Assembly (NCBI GenBank): GCA_949987565.1
Contig: OX465104.1
Coordinates: 27,045,939-27,109,938, forward strand
DNA from: Luidia sarsii
Taxonomy: Eukaryota > Echinodermata > Asteroidea > Paxillosida > Luidiidae
Length of the DNA stretch: 64,000 nucleotides
Direction of reading: 5' to 3'
Shown here piece after piece: positions 12,444 to 26,500 of the stretch (positions are counted from its first letter, which is position 1; each line of letters opens with the position of its first letter). Position numbers and translations under genes: made by a program. Below the pieces are notes generated by a model, which ran no database searches, was not told the origin of the DNA, and worked only from the letters and a program-made list of their open reading frames with translations.

Positions 12444-15107
12444 GATGGCAACCCTCCAAACCAAACTGTCGTCCTCTAATCCTGTGACGACAACCCTCCA
12501 AACCAAACTGTCGTCCATCAACTCCTGTGACGACAACCCTCCAAATGAAACTGTCGTTCGTCGACTCCTGTGACGACAACCCTCCAAACGAAACTGTCGT
12601 TTGTCGACTCCTGTGACAACAACCCTCCAAACGAAACTGTCGTTCAAGACTCCCGTGACGGCAACCCTCCAAACCAAACTGTCGTTCGTCGACTCCTGTG
12701 AAGGCAACCCTCCAAACAAAACTGTCGTCCATCGACTCCTGCGATGACAACCCTCCAAACGAAACTATCGTTCGTCGACTCCTCTGACAACAACCCTCCA
12801 AAGGAAACTGCCGTCCATCAACTCCTGCGACGGCAACCCTCCAAAGCAAACTGTCGTCCATCGAGTCCTGCGATGGCAACCCTCCAAACCAAACTGTCGT
12901 CTGTCAACTCCTGCGATGGCAACCCTCCAAACAAAACTGTCGTCTTTCGACCCCTGCGATGGCAACCCTCCAAACAAAACTGTCGTCTGTCGACTCCTGT
13001 GATGGCAACCCTCCAAACCAAACTGTCGATCGTCGACTCCTGTGACGGCAACCCTCCAAAACACACTGTCGTCCATCGACTCCTGTGACGACAACTCTCC
13101 AAACCAAACTGTCGTCCTTCGAGTCCTGCGATAACAACCCTCCAAACGAAACTATCGTTTGTCGACTCCTGTGACAACAACCCTCCAAAGGAAACTGCCG
13201 TCCATCGACTCCTTTCACGGCAACCGTCCAAACCAATTTGTCGTCCATCGACTCCTTTGACGACAACCTTCCAAACCAAACTGTCGTCCTCGAGTCCTGT
13301 GACGGCAACCCTCCTAACCAAACTGTCGTCTGTCGACTCCTTTGACGGCAACCCTCCAAACAAAACTGTCGTCTTTCGACTCCTGCGATGGCAACCCTCC
13401 AAACAAAACTATCGTCTGTCGACTCCTGCGATGGCAACCCTCAAAACGAAACTGTCGTCTGTCGACTCCTGCGACAGCAAACCTCCAAACGAAATTGTCG
13501 TCCATCGACTCCTGTGACGGCAACCCTCTAAACAAAACTGCCTTCTGTCAACTCTTGTGACGGCAACCCTGTAAACCAAACTGTCGTCCTCGACTCCTGT
13601 GACGGCAACCCTCCAAACCAAACTGTCGTCTGTCAACTCCTGCGATGGCAACCCTCCAAACCAAACTGTCGTCCTCTAATCCTGTGACGACAACCCTCCA
13701 AACCAAACTGTCGTCCATCAACTCCTGTGACGACAACCCTCCAAATGAAACTGTCGTTCGTCGACTCCTGTGACGACAACCCTCCAAACGAAACTGTCGT
13801 TCGTCGACTCCTGTGACAACAACCCTCCAAACGAAACTGTCGTTCAAGACTCCCGTGACGGCAACCCTCCAAACCAAACTGTCGTTCGTCGACTCCTGTG
13901 AAGGCAACCCTCCAAACAAAACTGTCGTCCATCGACTCCTGCGATGACAACCCTCCAAACGAAACTATCGTTCGTCGACTCCTCTGACAACAACCCTCCA
14001 AAGGAAACTGCCGTCCATCAACTCCTGCGACGGCAACCCTCCAAAGCAAACTGTCGTCCATCGAGTCCTGCGATGGCAACCCTCCAAACCAAACTGTCGT
14101 CTGTCAACTCCTGCGATGGCAACCCTCCAAACAAAACTGTCGTCTTTCGACCCCTGCGATGGCAACCCTCCAAACAAAACTGTCGTCTGTCGACTCCTGC
14201 GATGGCAACCCTCAAAACGAAACTGTCGTCTGTCCACTCCTGCGACAGCAAACCTCCAAACGAAATTGTCGTCCATCGACTCCTCTGACGGCAACCCTCT
14301 AAACAAAACTGCCTTCTGTCAACTCTTGTGACGGCAACCCTGTAAACGAAACTGTCGTCTGTCGACTCCTGTGACGGCAACTCTCCAAACCACACTGTCG
14401 TCCTCGACTCCTGTGACGACAACCCTCCAAACCAAACTGTCGTCCATCGAGTCTTGCGACGGCAACCCTCCAAACCAAACTGTCGTCCGTCGAATCCTGT
14501 GACAACAACCCTCCAAACCAAACTGTCGTCCATCGAGTCCTGCGATGACAACCCTCCTAACCAAACTGTCGTCTGTCGACTCCTGTGACGACAACCTTCA
14601 AAACCAAACTGTCCTCCTCGAGTCCTGCGACGGCAACCCTTCATACAAAACTGTCGTCTGTCGACTCCTGTGACGGCAACTCTCCAAACCACACTGTCGT
14701 CCTCGACTCCTGTGACGACAACCCTCCAAACCAAACTGTCGTCCATCGAGTCTTGCGACGGCAACCCTCCAAACCAAACTGTCGTCCGTCGAATCCTGTG
14801 ACAACAACCCTTCAAACAAAACTGTCGTCCATCGAGTCCTGTGATGGCAACCCTCCAAATCAAACTGTCGTCTGTCAACTCCTGCGACAGCAAACCTCCA
14901 AACGAAACTGTCGTCCATCGACTCCTGTGACGGCAACCCTCTAAACAAAACTGCCTTCTGTTAACTCCTGTGACGGCAACCCTGTAAACGAAACTGTCGT
15001 CTGTCAACTCCTGTGACGGCAACCCTCCAAACCAAACTGTCGTCCACCGACTCCTGTGACGGCTACCCTCCGAACCAAGCTGTCGTCCGTCGACTCCTGC
15101 GACGGCA

Positions 15108-15137
15108 ACCCTCCCAACCACAACCCTCCCAACCACA
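15108..15137. repeat. 15-bp internal duplication, copy 5
   Basis: Tandem ACCCTCCCAACCACA arms, exactly 10,663 bp from the copy at 4445. Confidence 0.92.
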
Positions 15138-16796
15138 CTGTCGTCCATCGACTCCTGTGACGACAACCCTCCAAACCAAACTGTCGTCCATCGAGTCCTG
15201 CGACGGCAACCCTCCAAACCAAACTGTCGTTCGTCGACTCCTGTGACGACAACCCTCCAAACCAAACTGTCGTCCATCAACTCCTGTGACGACAACCCTC
15301 CAAATGAAACTGTCGTTCGTCGACTTCTGTGACGACAACCCTCCAAACGAAACTGTCGTTCGTCGACTCCTGTGACAACAACCCTCCAAACGAAACTGTC
15401 GTTCAAGACTCCCGTGACGGCAACCCTCCAAACCAAACTGTCGTTCGTCGACTCCTGTGAAGGCAACCCTCCAAACAAAACTGTCGTCCATCGACTCCTG
15501 CGATGACAACCCTCCAAACGAAACTATCGTTCGTCGACTCCTCTGACAACAACCCTCCAAAGGAAACTGCCGTCCATCAACTCCTGCGACGGCAACCCTC
15601 CAAAGCAAACTGTCGTCCATCGAGTCCTGCGATGGCAACCCTCCAAACCAAACTGTCGTCTGTCAACTCCTGCGATGGCAACCCTCCAAACAAAACTGTC
15701 GTCTTTCGACCCCTGCGATGGCAACCCTCCAAACAAAACTGTCGTCTGTCGACTCCTGTGATGGCAACCCTCCAAACCAAACTGTCGATCGTCGACTCCT
15801 GTGACGGCAACCCTCCAAACCACACTGTCGTCCATCGACTCCTGTGACGACAACTCTCCAAACCAAACTGTCGTCCTTCGAGTCCTGCGATAACAACCCT
15901 CCAAACGAAACTATCGTTTGTCGACTCCTGTGACAACAACCCTCCAAAGGAAACTGCCGTCCATCGACTCCTTTCACGGCAACCGTCCAAACCAATTTGT
16001 CGTCCATCGACTCCTTTGACGACAACCTTCCAAACCAAACTGTCGTCCTCGAGTCCTGTGACGGCAACCCTCCTAACCAAACTGTCGTCTGTCGACTCCT
16101 TTGACGGCAACCCTCCAAACAAAACTGTCGTCTTTCGACTCCTGCGATGGCAACCCTCCAAACAAAACTATCGTCTGTCGACTCCTGCGATGGCAACCCT
16201 CAAAACGAAACTGTCGTCTGTCCACTCCTGCGACAGCAAACCTCCAAACGAAATTGTCGTCCATCGACTCCTGTGACGGCAACCCTCTAAACAAAACTGC
16301 CTTCTGTCAACTCTTGTGACGGCAACCCTGTAAACGAAACTGTCGTCTGTCGACTCCTGTGACGGCAACTCTCCAAACCACACTGTCGTCCTCGACTCCT
16401 GTGACGACAACCCTCCAAACCAAACTGTCGTCCATCGAGTCTTGCGACGGCAACCCTCCAAACCAAACTGTCGTCCGTCGAATCCTGTGACAACAACCCT
16501 TCAAACAAAACTGTCGTCCATCGAGTCCTGTGATGGCAACCCTCCAAATCAAACTGTCGTCTGTCAACTCCTGCGACAGCAAACCTCCAAACGAAACTGT
16601 CGTCCATCGACTCCTGTGACGGCAACCCTCTAAACAAAACTGCCTTCTGTTAACTCCTGTGACGGCAACCCTGTAAAGGAAACTGTCGTCTGTCAACTCC
16701 TGTGACGGCAACCCTCCAAACCAAACTGTCGTCCACCGACTCCTGTGACGGCTACCCTCCGAACCAAGCTGTCGTCCGTCGACTCCTGCGACGGCA

Positions 16797-16826
16797 ACCC
16801 TCCCAACCACAACCCTCCCAACCACA
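16797..16826. repeat. 15-bp internal duplication, copy 6
   Basis: Tandem ACCCTCCCAACCACA arms inside the left copy of the 1,891-bp duplication. Confidence 0.92.
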
Positions 16827-17403
16827 CTGTCGTCCATCGACTCCTGTGACGACAACCCTCCAAACCAAACTGTCGTCCATCGAGTCCTGCGACGGCAACC
16901 CTCCAAACCAAACTGTCGTTCGTCGACTCCTGTGACGACAACCCTCCAAACCAAACTGTCGTCCTCGACTCCTGTGACAGCAACCCTCCAAACCAAACTG
17001 TCGTCTGTCAACTCCTGCGATGGCAACCCTCCAAACCAAACTGTCGTCCTCTAATCCTGTGACGACAACCCTCCAAACCAAACTGTCGTCCATCGACTCC
17101 TGTGACGACAACCCTCCAAACGAAACTGTCGTTCGTCGACTCCTGTCACGACAACCCTCCAAACAAAACTGTCGTTCGTCGACTCCTGTGACAACAACCC
17201 TCCAAACGAAACTGTCGTTCAAGACTCCCGTGACGGCAACCCTCCAAACCAAACTGTCGTTCGTCGACTCCTGTGATGGCAACCCTCCAAACCACACTGT
17301 CGTCCATCGACTCCTGTGACGACAACCCTCCAAACCAAACTGTCGTCCATCGACTCCTGTGACGACAACCCTCCGAATGAAACTGTCATTCATCGACTCC
17401 TGT

Positions 17404-17423
17404 GACGACAACTGTCGACGTCT
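17404..17423. repeat. 32-bp truncated monomer (copy 3)
   Basis: GACGACAACTGTCGACGTCT core, 10,663 bp from the copy at 6741 and 1,891 bp from the copy at 19295. Confidence 0.9.
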
Positions 17424-18687
17424 GTCGACTCCTGCGACGGCAACCCTCCAAACCAAACTGTCGATCGTCGACTCCTGTGACGACAACCCTCCAAACCAAA
17501 CTGTCGTCCATCGACTCCTGTAACAACAACCCTCCAAACCAAACTGTCGTCTGTCGACTCCTGCGACGGCAACCCTCCAAACCACACTGTCGTCCGTCGA
17601 CTCCTGTGACGACAACCCTCCAAACCAAGCTGTCGTCCGTCGACTCCTGTGACGGCAACCCTCCAAACCAAACTGTCGTCCACCGACTCCTGTGACAGCT
17701 ACCCTCCAAGCCAAACTGTCGTCCATCGAGTCCTGCTATGGCAACCCTCCAAACTAAACTGTCGTCTGTCGACTCCTGTGACTGCAACCCTCCAAACGAA
17801 ACTGTTGTCCTTGAGTCCTGTGACGGCAACCCTCCAAACCAAACTGTTTTCCATCGACTCCTGTAACGGCAACCCTCCAAACCAAACTGTTGTCCATCGA
17901 CTCCTGTGACGACAACCCTCCAAACCAAACTGTTGTCCATCGACTCCTGTGACGGCAACCCTCCTAACCAAACTGTCGTCTGTCGACTCCTTTGACGGCA
18001 ACCCTCCAAACAAAACTGTCGTCTTTCGACTCCTGCGATGGCAACCCTCCAAACAAAACTATCGTCTGTCGACTCCTGCGATGGCAACCCTCAAAACGAA
18101 ACTGTCGTCTGTCCACTCCTGCGACAGCAAACCTCCAAACGAAATTGTCGTCCATCGACTCCTGTGACGGCAACCCTCTAAACAAAACTGCCTTCTGTCA
18201 ACTCTTGTGACGGCAACCCTGTAAACGAAACTGTCGTCTGTCGACTCCTGTGACGGCAACTCTCCAAACCACACTGTCGTCCTCGACTCCTGTGACGACA
18301 ACCCTCCAAACCAAACTGTCGTCCATCGAGTCTTGCGACGGCAACCCTCCAAACCAAACTGTCGTCCGTCGAATCCTGTGACAACAACCCTTCAAACAAA
18401 ACTGTCGTCCATCGAGTCCTGTGATGGCAACCCTCCAAATCAAACTGTCGTCTGTCAACTCCTGCGACAGCAAACCTCCAAACGAAACTGTCGTCCATCG
18501 ACTCCTGTGACGGCAACCCTCTAAACAAAACTGCCTTCTGTTAACTCCTGTGACGGCAACCCTGTAAAGGAAACTGTCGTCTGTCAACTCCTGTGACGGC
18601 AACCCTCCAAACCAAACTGTCGTCCACCGACTCCTGTGACGGCTACCCTCCGAACCAAGCTGTCGTCCGTCGACTCCTGCGACGGCA

Positions 18688-18717
18688 ACCCTCCCAACCA
18701 CAACCCTCCCAACCACA
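18688..18717. repeat. 15-bp internal duplication, copy 7
   Basis: Tandem ACCCTCCCAACCACA arms, 1,891 bp from copy 6. Confidence 0.92.
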
Positions 18718-19294
18718 CTGTCGTCCATCGACTCCTGTGACGACAACCCTCCAAACCAAACTGTCGTCCATCGAGTCCTGCGACGGCAACCCTCCAAACC
18801 AAACTGTCGTTCGTCGACTCCTGTGACGACAACCCTCCAAACCAAACTGTCGTCCTCGACTCCTGTGACAGCAACCCTCCAAACCAAACTGTCGTCTGTC
18901 AACTCCTGCGATGGCAACCCTCCAAACCAAACTGTCGTCCTCTAATCCTGTGACGACAACCCTCCAAACCAAACTGTCGTCCATCGACTCCTGTGACGAC
19001 AACCCTCCAAACGAAACTGTCGTTCGTCGACTCCTGTCACGACAACCCTCCAAACAAAACTGTCGTTCGTCGACTCCTGTGACAACAACCCTCCAAACGA
19101 AACTGTCGTTCAAGACTCCCGTGACGGCAACCCTCCAAACCAAACTGTCGTTCGTCGACTCCTGTGATGGCAACCCTCCAAACCACACTGTCGTCCATCG
19201 ACTCCTGTGACGACAACCCTCCAAACCAAACTGTCGTCCATCGACTCCTGTGACGACAACCCTCCGAATGAAACTGTCGTTCATCGACTCCTGT

Positions 19295-19314
19295 GACGAC
19301 AACTGTCGACGTCT
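19295..19314. repeat. 32-bp truncated monomer (copy 4)
   Basis: GACGACAACTGTCGACGTCT core. It is the last occurrence; none is seen from 19.3 kb to the end. Confidence 0.9.
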
Positions 19315-20491
19315 GTCGACTCCTGCGACGGCAACCCTCCAAACCAAACTGTCGATCGTCGACTCCTGTGACGACAACCCTCCAAACCAAACTGTCGTCC
19401 ATCGACTCCTGTAACAACAACCCTCCAAACCAAACTGTCGTCTGTCGACTCCTGCGACGGCAACCCTCCAAACCACACTGTCGTCCGTCGACTCCTGTGA
19501 CGACAACCCTCCAAACCAAGCTGTCGTCCGTCGACTCCTGTGACGGCAACCCTCCAAACCAAACTGTCGTCCACCGACTCCTGTGACAGCTACCCTCCAA
19601 GCCAAACTGTCGTCCATCGAGTCCTGCTATGGCAACCCTCCAAACTAAACTGTCGTCTGTCGACTCCTGTGACTGCAACCCTCCAAACGAAACTGTTGTC
19701 CTTGAGTCCTGTGACGGCAACCCTCCAAACCAAACTGTTTTCCATCGACTCCTGTAACGGCAACCCTCCAAACCAAACTGTTGTCCATCGACTCCTGTGA
19801 CGACAACCCTCCAAACCAAACTGTTGTCCATCGACTCCTGTGACGGCAACCCTCCAAACCAAACTGTCGTCCATCGACTCCTGTGACGACAACCCTCCAA
19901 ACCAAACTGTTGTCCATCGACTCCTGTGACGGCAACCCTCCAAAGCAAACTGTTGTCCTCGAGTCCTGTGACGGCAACCCTCCAAACCAAACTGTCGTCT
20001 GTCGACTCCTGTGACGGCAACCCTCCAAACCAAACTGTCGTCCATCGACTCCTGTGACGGCAACCCTCCAAACGAAACTGTCGTCGATCGAGTCCTGCGA
20101 TGGCAACCCTCCAAACCAAACTGTCGTCTGTCGACTCCTGTGACGACAACCTTCAAAACCAAACTGTCCTCTTCGAGTCCTGCGACGGCAACCCTTCAAA
20201 CAAAACTGTCGTCCATCGAGTCCTGTGATGGCAACCCTCCAAACCAAACTGTCGTCTGTCAACTCCTGCGACAGCAAACCTCCAAACGAAACTGTCGTCC
20301 ATCGACTCCTGTGACGGCAACCCTCTAAACAAAACTGCCTTCTGTTAACTCCTGTGACGGCAACCCTGTAAACGAAACTGTCGTCTGTCAACTCCTGTGA
20401 CGGCAACCCTCCAAACCAAACTGTCGTCCACCGACTCCTGTGACGGCTACCCTCCGAACCAAGCTGTCGTCCGTCGACTCCTGCGACGGCA

Positions 20492-20521
20492 ACCCTCCCA
20501 ACCACAACCCTCCCAACCACA
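20492..20521. repeat. 15-bp internal duplication, copy 8
   Basis: Tandem ACCCTCCCAACCACA arms. This is the last occurrence; the marker is absent from the remaining 43 kb. Confidence 0.92.
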
Positions 20522-23500
20522 CTGTCGTCCATCGACTCCTGTGACGACAACCCTCCAAACCAAACTGTCGTCCATCGAGTCCTGCGACGGCAACCCTCCA
20601 AACCAAACTGTCGTTCGTCGACTCCTGTGACGACAACCCTCCAAACCAAACTGTCGTCCTCGACTCCTGTGACGGCAACCCTCCAAACCAAACTGTCGTC
20701 TGTCAACTCCTGCGATGGCAACCCTCCAAACCAAACTGTCGTCCTCTAATCCTGTGACGACAACCCTCCAAACCAAACTGTCGTCCATCGACTCCTGTGA
20801 CGACAACCCTCCAAAGGAAACTGTCGTTCGTCGACTCCTGTCACGACAACCCTCCAAACGAAACTGTCGTTCGTCGACTCCTGTGACAACAACCCTCCAA
20901 ACGAAACTGTCGTTCAAGACTCCCGTGACGGCAACCCTCCAAACCAAACTGTCGTTCGTCGACTCCTGTGATGGCAACCCTCCAAACCACACTGTCGTCC
21001 ATCGACTCCTGTGACGGCAACCCTCCAAACCAAACTGTCGTTCGTTGACTCCTGTGACGGCAACCCTCCAAACCAAACTGTCGTTCGTCGACTCCTGTTA
21101 CGGCAACCCTCCAAACCAAACTGTCGTCCATCGACTCCTGTGACGACAACCCTCAAAACCACACTCGTCCATCGACTCCTGTGACGGCAACCCTCCAAAC
21201 CAAACTGTCGTCTGTCGACTCCTGCGACAGCAACCCTCCAAACCAAACTGTCGTCCATCGACTCCTGTGACGACAACCCTCCAAACCAAACTGTTGTCCA
21301 TCGACTCCTGTGACGACAACCCTCCAAAGCAAACTGTTGTCCTCGAGTCCTGTGACGGCAACCCTCCAAACCAAACTGTCGTCTGTCGACTCCTGCCATG
21401 TCAACCCTCCAAACCAAACTGTCGTCTCTCGACTCCTGCGACAGCAAACCTCCAAACGAAACTGTCGTCGATCGAGTCCTGCGATGGCAACCCTCCAAAC
21501 CAAACTGTCGTCTGTCGACTCCTGTGACGACAACCTTCAAAACCAAACTGTCCTCCTCGAGTCCTGCGACGGCAACCCTTCAAAGAAAACTGTCGTCCAT
21601 CGAGTCCTGTGATGGCAACCCTCCAAACCAAACTGTCGTCTGTCAACTCCTGCGACAGCAAACCTCCAAACAAAACTGTCGTCCATCGACTCCTGTGACG
21701 GCAACCCTCTAGACAAAACTGCCTTCTGTTAACTCCTGTGACGGCAACCCTCCAAAGGAAACTGCCGTCCATCGACTCCTTTCACGGCAACCGTCCAAAC
21801 CAATTTGTTGTCCATCGACTCCATTGACGACAACCTTCCAAACCAAACTGTCGTCCTCGAGTCCTGTGACGGCAACCCTCCTAACCAAACTGTCGTCTGT
21901 CGACTCCTTTGACGGCAACCCTCCAAACAAAACTGTCGTCTTTCAACTCCTGCGATGGCAACCCTCCAAACAAAACTGTCGTCTGTCGACTCCTGCGATG
22001 GCAACCCTCAAAACGAAACTGTCGTCTGTCGACTCCTGCGACAGCAAACCTCCAAACGAAATTGTCGTCCATCGACTCATGTGACGGCAACCCTCTAAAC
22101 AAAACTGCCTTCTGTCAACTCTTGTGACGGCAACCCTGTAAACGAAACTGTCGTCTGTCGACTCCTGTGACGGCAACTCTCCAAACCACACTGTCGTCCA
22201 TCGACTCCTGTGACGACAACCCTCCAAACCAAACTGTCGTCCGTCGAATCCTGTGACAACAACCCTCCAAACCAAACTGTCGTCCATCGAGTCCTGCGAT
22301 GACAACCCTCCAAACCAAACTATCTTTCGTCGACTCCTGTGACAACAACCCTCCAAAGGAAACTGCCGTCCATCGACTCCTTTGACGGCAACCCTCCAAA
22401 CCAAACTGTCGTCCTCGAGTCCTGCGACGACAACCCTCCAAACCAAACTGTCGTCAGTCGACTCCTGCAATGGCAACCCTTCAAACAAAACCGTCGTCCT
22501 CGAATCCTGTGACGACAACCCTCCAAACCAAACTGTCGTTCGTCGACTCCTGTGATGGCGACCCTCCAAACGAAACTGTCGTTCGTCGACTCCTGTGACG
22601 ACAACCCTCCAAACGAAACTGTCGTTCGTCGACTCCTGTGACGACAACCCTCCAAATGAAACTGTCGTTGGTCGACTCCTGTGACGACAACCCTCCAAAC
22701 AAAACTGTCGTCCATCGAGTCCTGCGATGCCAACCCTCCAAACCAAACTGTCGTTCGTCAACTCCTGTGACGGCAACCCTCCAAACCACACTGTCGTCCA
22801 TCAACTCCTGTGACGACAACCCTCCAAACCAAACTGTCGTTCGTCGACTCCTGTGACGGCAACCCTCCCAACCAAACTGTCGTCTGTCGACTCCTGCGAC
22901 AGCAAACCTCCAAACGAAACTGTCGTCCATCGAGTCCTGCGATGGCGACCCTCCAAACCAAACTGTCGTCTGTCGACTCCTGTGACGACATCCTTCAAAA
23001 CCAAACTGTCCTCCTCGAGTCCTGCGACGGCAACCCTTCAAACAAAACTGTCGTCCATCGAGTCCTGTGATGGCAACCCTCCAAACCAAACTGTCGTCTG
23101 TCAACTCCTGCGACAGCAAACCTCCAAACGAAACTGTCGTCCATCGACTCCTGTGACGGCAACCCTCTAATCAAAACTGCCTTCTGTTAACTCCTGTGAC
23201 GGCAACCCTCCAAAGGAAACTGCCGTCCATCGACTCCTTTCACGGCAACCGTCCAAACCAATTTGTCGTCCATCGACTCCTTTGACGACAACCTTCCAAA
23301 CCAAACTGTCGTCCTCGAGTCCTGTGACGGCAACCCTCCTAACCAAACTGTCGTCTGTCGACTCCTTTGACGGCAACCCTCCAAACAAAACTGTCGTCTT
23401 TCGACTCCTGCGATGGCAACCCTCCAAACAAAACTGTCGTCTGTCGACTCCTGCGATGGCAACCCTCAAAACGAAACTGTCGTCTGTCGACTCCTGCGAC

Positions 23501-26500
23501 AGCAAACCTCCAAACGAAATTGTCGTCCATCGACTCCTGTGACGGCAACCCTCTAAACAAAACTGCCTTCTGTCAACTCTTGTGACGGCAACCCTGTAAA
23601 CGAAACTGTCGTCTGTCGACTCCTGTGACGGCAACTCTCCAAACCACACTGTCGTCCATCGACTCCTGTGACGACAACCCTCCAAACCAAACTGTCGTCC
23701 ATTGAGTCTTGCGACGGCAACCCTCCAAACCAAACTGTCGTCCGTCGAATCCTGTGACAACAACCCTCCAAACCAAACTGTCGTCCATCGAGTCCTGCGA
23801 TGACAACCCTCCAAACCAAACTATCTTTCGTCGACTCCTGTGACAACAACCCTCCAAAGGAAACTGCCGTCCATCGACTCCTTTGACGGCAACCCTCCAA
23901 ACCAAACTGTCGTCCGCGAGTCCTGCGACGACAACCCTCCAAACCAAACTGTCGTCAGTCGACTCCTGCAATGGCAACCCTTCAAACAAAACCGTCGTCC
24001 TCGAATCCTGTGACGACAACCCTCCAAACCAAACTGTCGTTCGTCGACTCCTGTGATGGCGACCCTCCAAACGAAACTGTCGTTCGTCGACTCCTGTGAC
24101 GACAACCCTCCAAACGAAACTGTCGTTCCTCGACTCCTGTGACGACAACCCTCCAAATGAAACTGTCGTTGGTCGACTCCTGTGACGACAACCCTCCAAA
24201 CAAAACTGTCGTCCATCGAGTCCTGGGATGCCAACCCTCCAAACCAAACTGTCGTTCGTCGACTCCTGTGACGGCAACCCTCCAAACCACACTGTCGTCC
24301 ATCAACTCCTGTGACGACAACCCTCCAAACCAAACTGTCGTTCGTTGACTCCTGTGACGGCAACCCTCCCAACCAAACTGTCGTCTGTCGACTCCTGTGA
24401 CGGCAACCCTCCAAACCAAACTGTCGTCCATCGACTCCTGTGACGGCTACCCTCCGAACCAAGCTATCGTCTGTCGACTCCTGCGACGGCAACCCTCCCA
24501 ACCACACTGTCGTCCATCGACTCCTGTGACGACAACCCTCCAAACCAAACTGTCGTCCACCGACTCCCGTGACGGCTACCCTCCGAACCAAGCTGTCGTC
24601 CATCAACTCCTGTGCCGGCAACCCTCCAAACCAAACTGTCGTCTGTCGACTCCTGCGACGGCAACCCTCCCAACCACACTGTCGTCCATCGACTCCTGTG
24701 ACGACAACCCTCCAAACGAAACTGTCGTTCGTCGACTCCTGTGACGACAACCCTCCAAACGAAACTGTCATCCTCGACTCCTGTGACGGCAACCCTTTAA
24801 ACGAAACTGTCGTTCATCGACTCCTGTGACGACAACCCTCCAAACCAAACTGTCGTCCTCGACTCCTGTGACGGCAACCCTCCAAACCAAACTGTCGTCT
24901 GTCAACTCCTGCGATGGCAACCCTCCAAACCAAACTGTCGTCCTCTAATCCTGTGACGACAACCCTCCAAACCAAACTGTCGTCCATCAACTCCTGTGAC
25001 GACAACCCTCCAAATGAAACTGTCGTTCGTCGACTCCTGTGACGACAACCCTCCAAACGAAACTGTCGTTTGTCGACTCCTGTGACAACAACCCTCCAAA
25101 CGAAACTGTCGTTCAAGACTCCCGTGACGGCAACCCTCCAAACCAAACTGTCGTTCGTCGACTCCTGTGAAGGCAACCCTCCAAACAAAACTGTCGTCCA
25201 TCGACTCCTGCGATGACAACCCTCCAAACGAAACTATCGTTCGTCGACTCCTCTGACAACAACCCTCCAAAGGAAACTGCCGTCCATCAACTCCTGCGAC
25301 GGCAACCCTCCAAAGCAAACTGTCGTCCATCGAGTCCTGCGATGGCAACCCTCCAAACCAAACTGTCGTCTGTCAACTCCTGCGATGGCAACCCTCCAAA
25401 CAAAACTGTCGTCTTTCGACCCCTGCGATGGCAACCCTCCAAACAAAACTGTCGTCTGTCGACTCCTGTGATGGCAACCCTCCAAACCAAACTGTCGATC
25501 GTCGACTCCTGTGACGGCAACCCTCCAAACCACACTGTCGTCCATCGACTCCTGTGACGACAACTCTCCAAACCAAACTGTCGTCCTTCGAGTCCTGCGA
25601 TAACAACCCTCCAAACGAAACTATCGTTTGTCGACTCCTGTGACAACAACCCTCCAAAGGAAACTGCCGTCCATCGACTCCTTTCACGGCAACCGTCCAA
25701 ACCAATTTGTCGTCCATCGACTCCTTTGACGACAACCTTCCAAACCAAACTGTCGTCCTCGAGTCCTGTGACGGCAACCCTCCTAACCAAACTGTCGTCT
25801 GTCGACTCCTTTGACGGCAACCCTCCAAACAAAACTGTCGTCTTTCGACTCCTGCGATGGCAACCCTCCAAACAAAACTATCGTCTGTCGACTCCTGCGA
25901 TGGCAACCCTCAAAACGAAACTGTCGTCTGTCGACTCCTGCGACGGCAACCCTCTAAACAAAACTGCCTTCTGTCAACTCTTGTGACGGCAACCCTGTAA
26001 ACCAAACTGTCGTCCTCGACTCCTGTGACGGCAACCCTCCAAACCAAACTGTCGTCTGTCAACTCCTGCGATGGCAACCCTCCAAACCAAACTGTCGTCC
26101 TCTAATCCTGTGACGACAACCCTCCAAACCAAACTGTCGTCCATCAACTCCTGTGACGACAACCCTCCAAATGAAACTGTCGTTCGTCGACTCCTGTGAC
26201 GACAACCCTCCAAACGAAACTCGTTCGTCGACTCCTGTGACAACAACCCTCCAAACGAAACTGTCGTTCAAGACTCCCGTGACGGCAACCCTCCAAACCA
26301 AACTGTCGTTCGTCGACTCCTGTGAAGGCAACCCTCCAAACAAAACTGTCGTCCATCGACTCCTGCGATGACAACCCTCCAAACGAAACTATCGTTCGTC
26401 GACTCCTCTGACAACAACCCTCCAAAGGAAACTGCCGTCCATCAACTCCTGCGACGGCAACCCTCCAAAGCAAACTGTCGTCCATCGAGTCCTGCGATGG

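Larger units (their letters stand above)
4359..15021. repeat. 10,663-bp HOR unit, first copy
   Basis: The segment starting near 4359 recurs from 15022 at an offset of 10,663 bp, which is about 248 monomers. The match holds from 4359 to about 7300 at +10,663, then continues at +12,554 (after a 1,891-bp insertion in the second copy), +12,512, +12,469 and about +12,424, ending near 14529. The unit contains 15-bp duplications at 4445, 6134 and 7980, the 32-bp monomer at 6741, and three copies of the 1,200-bp HOR block (about 4.8, 12.7 and 13.9 kb). It is the largest repeat unit seen in the window. Confidence 0.85.
16054..17944. repeat. 1,891-bp tandem duplication, left copy
   Basis: This 44-monomer segment is followed directly by a near-identical copy. 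The join lies in shared sequence TCCTGTGACGGCAACCCTCC, so the exact breakpoint is ambiguous by about 20 bp. The unit spans the 15-bp duplication at 16797 and the 32-bp monomer at 17404. The first 10.66-kb unit has only one copy of this segment, so the duplication is private to the second unit and is younger than it. Confidence 0.88.
17945..19835. repeat. 1,891-bp tandem duplication, right copy
   Basis: Matches 16054-17944 with very few differences. One I can see is GTCGTTCAT near 19280 against GTCATTCAT near 17388, a G/A change at a CpG. After this copy the sequence rejoins the first large unit at 7301 (offset 12,554). Confidence 0.88.
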
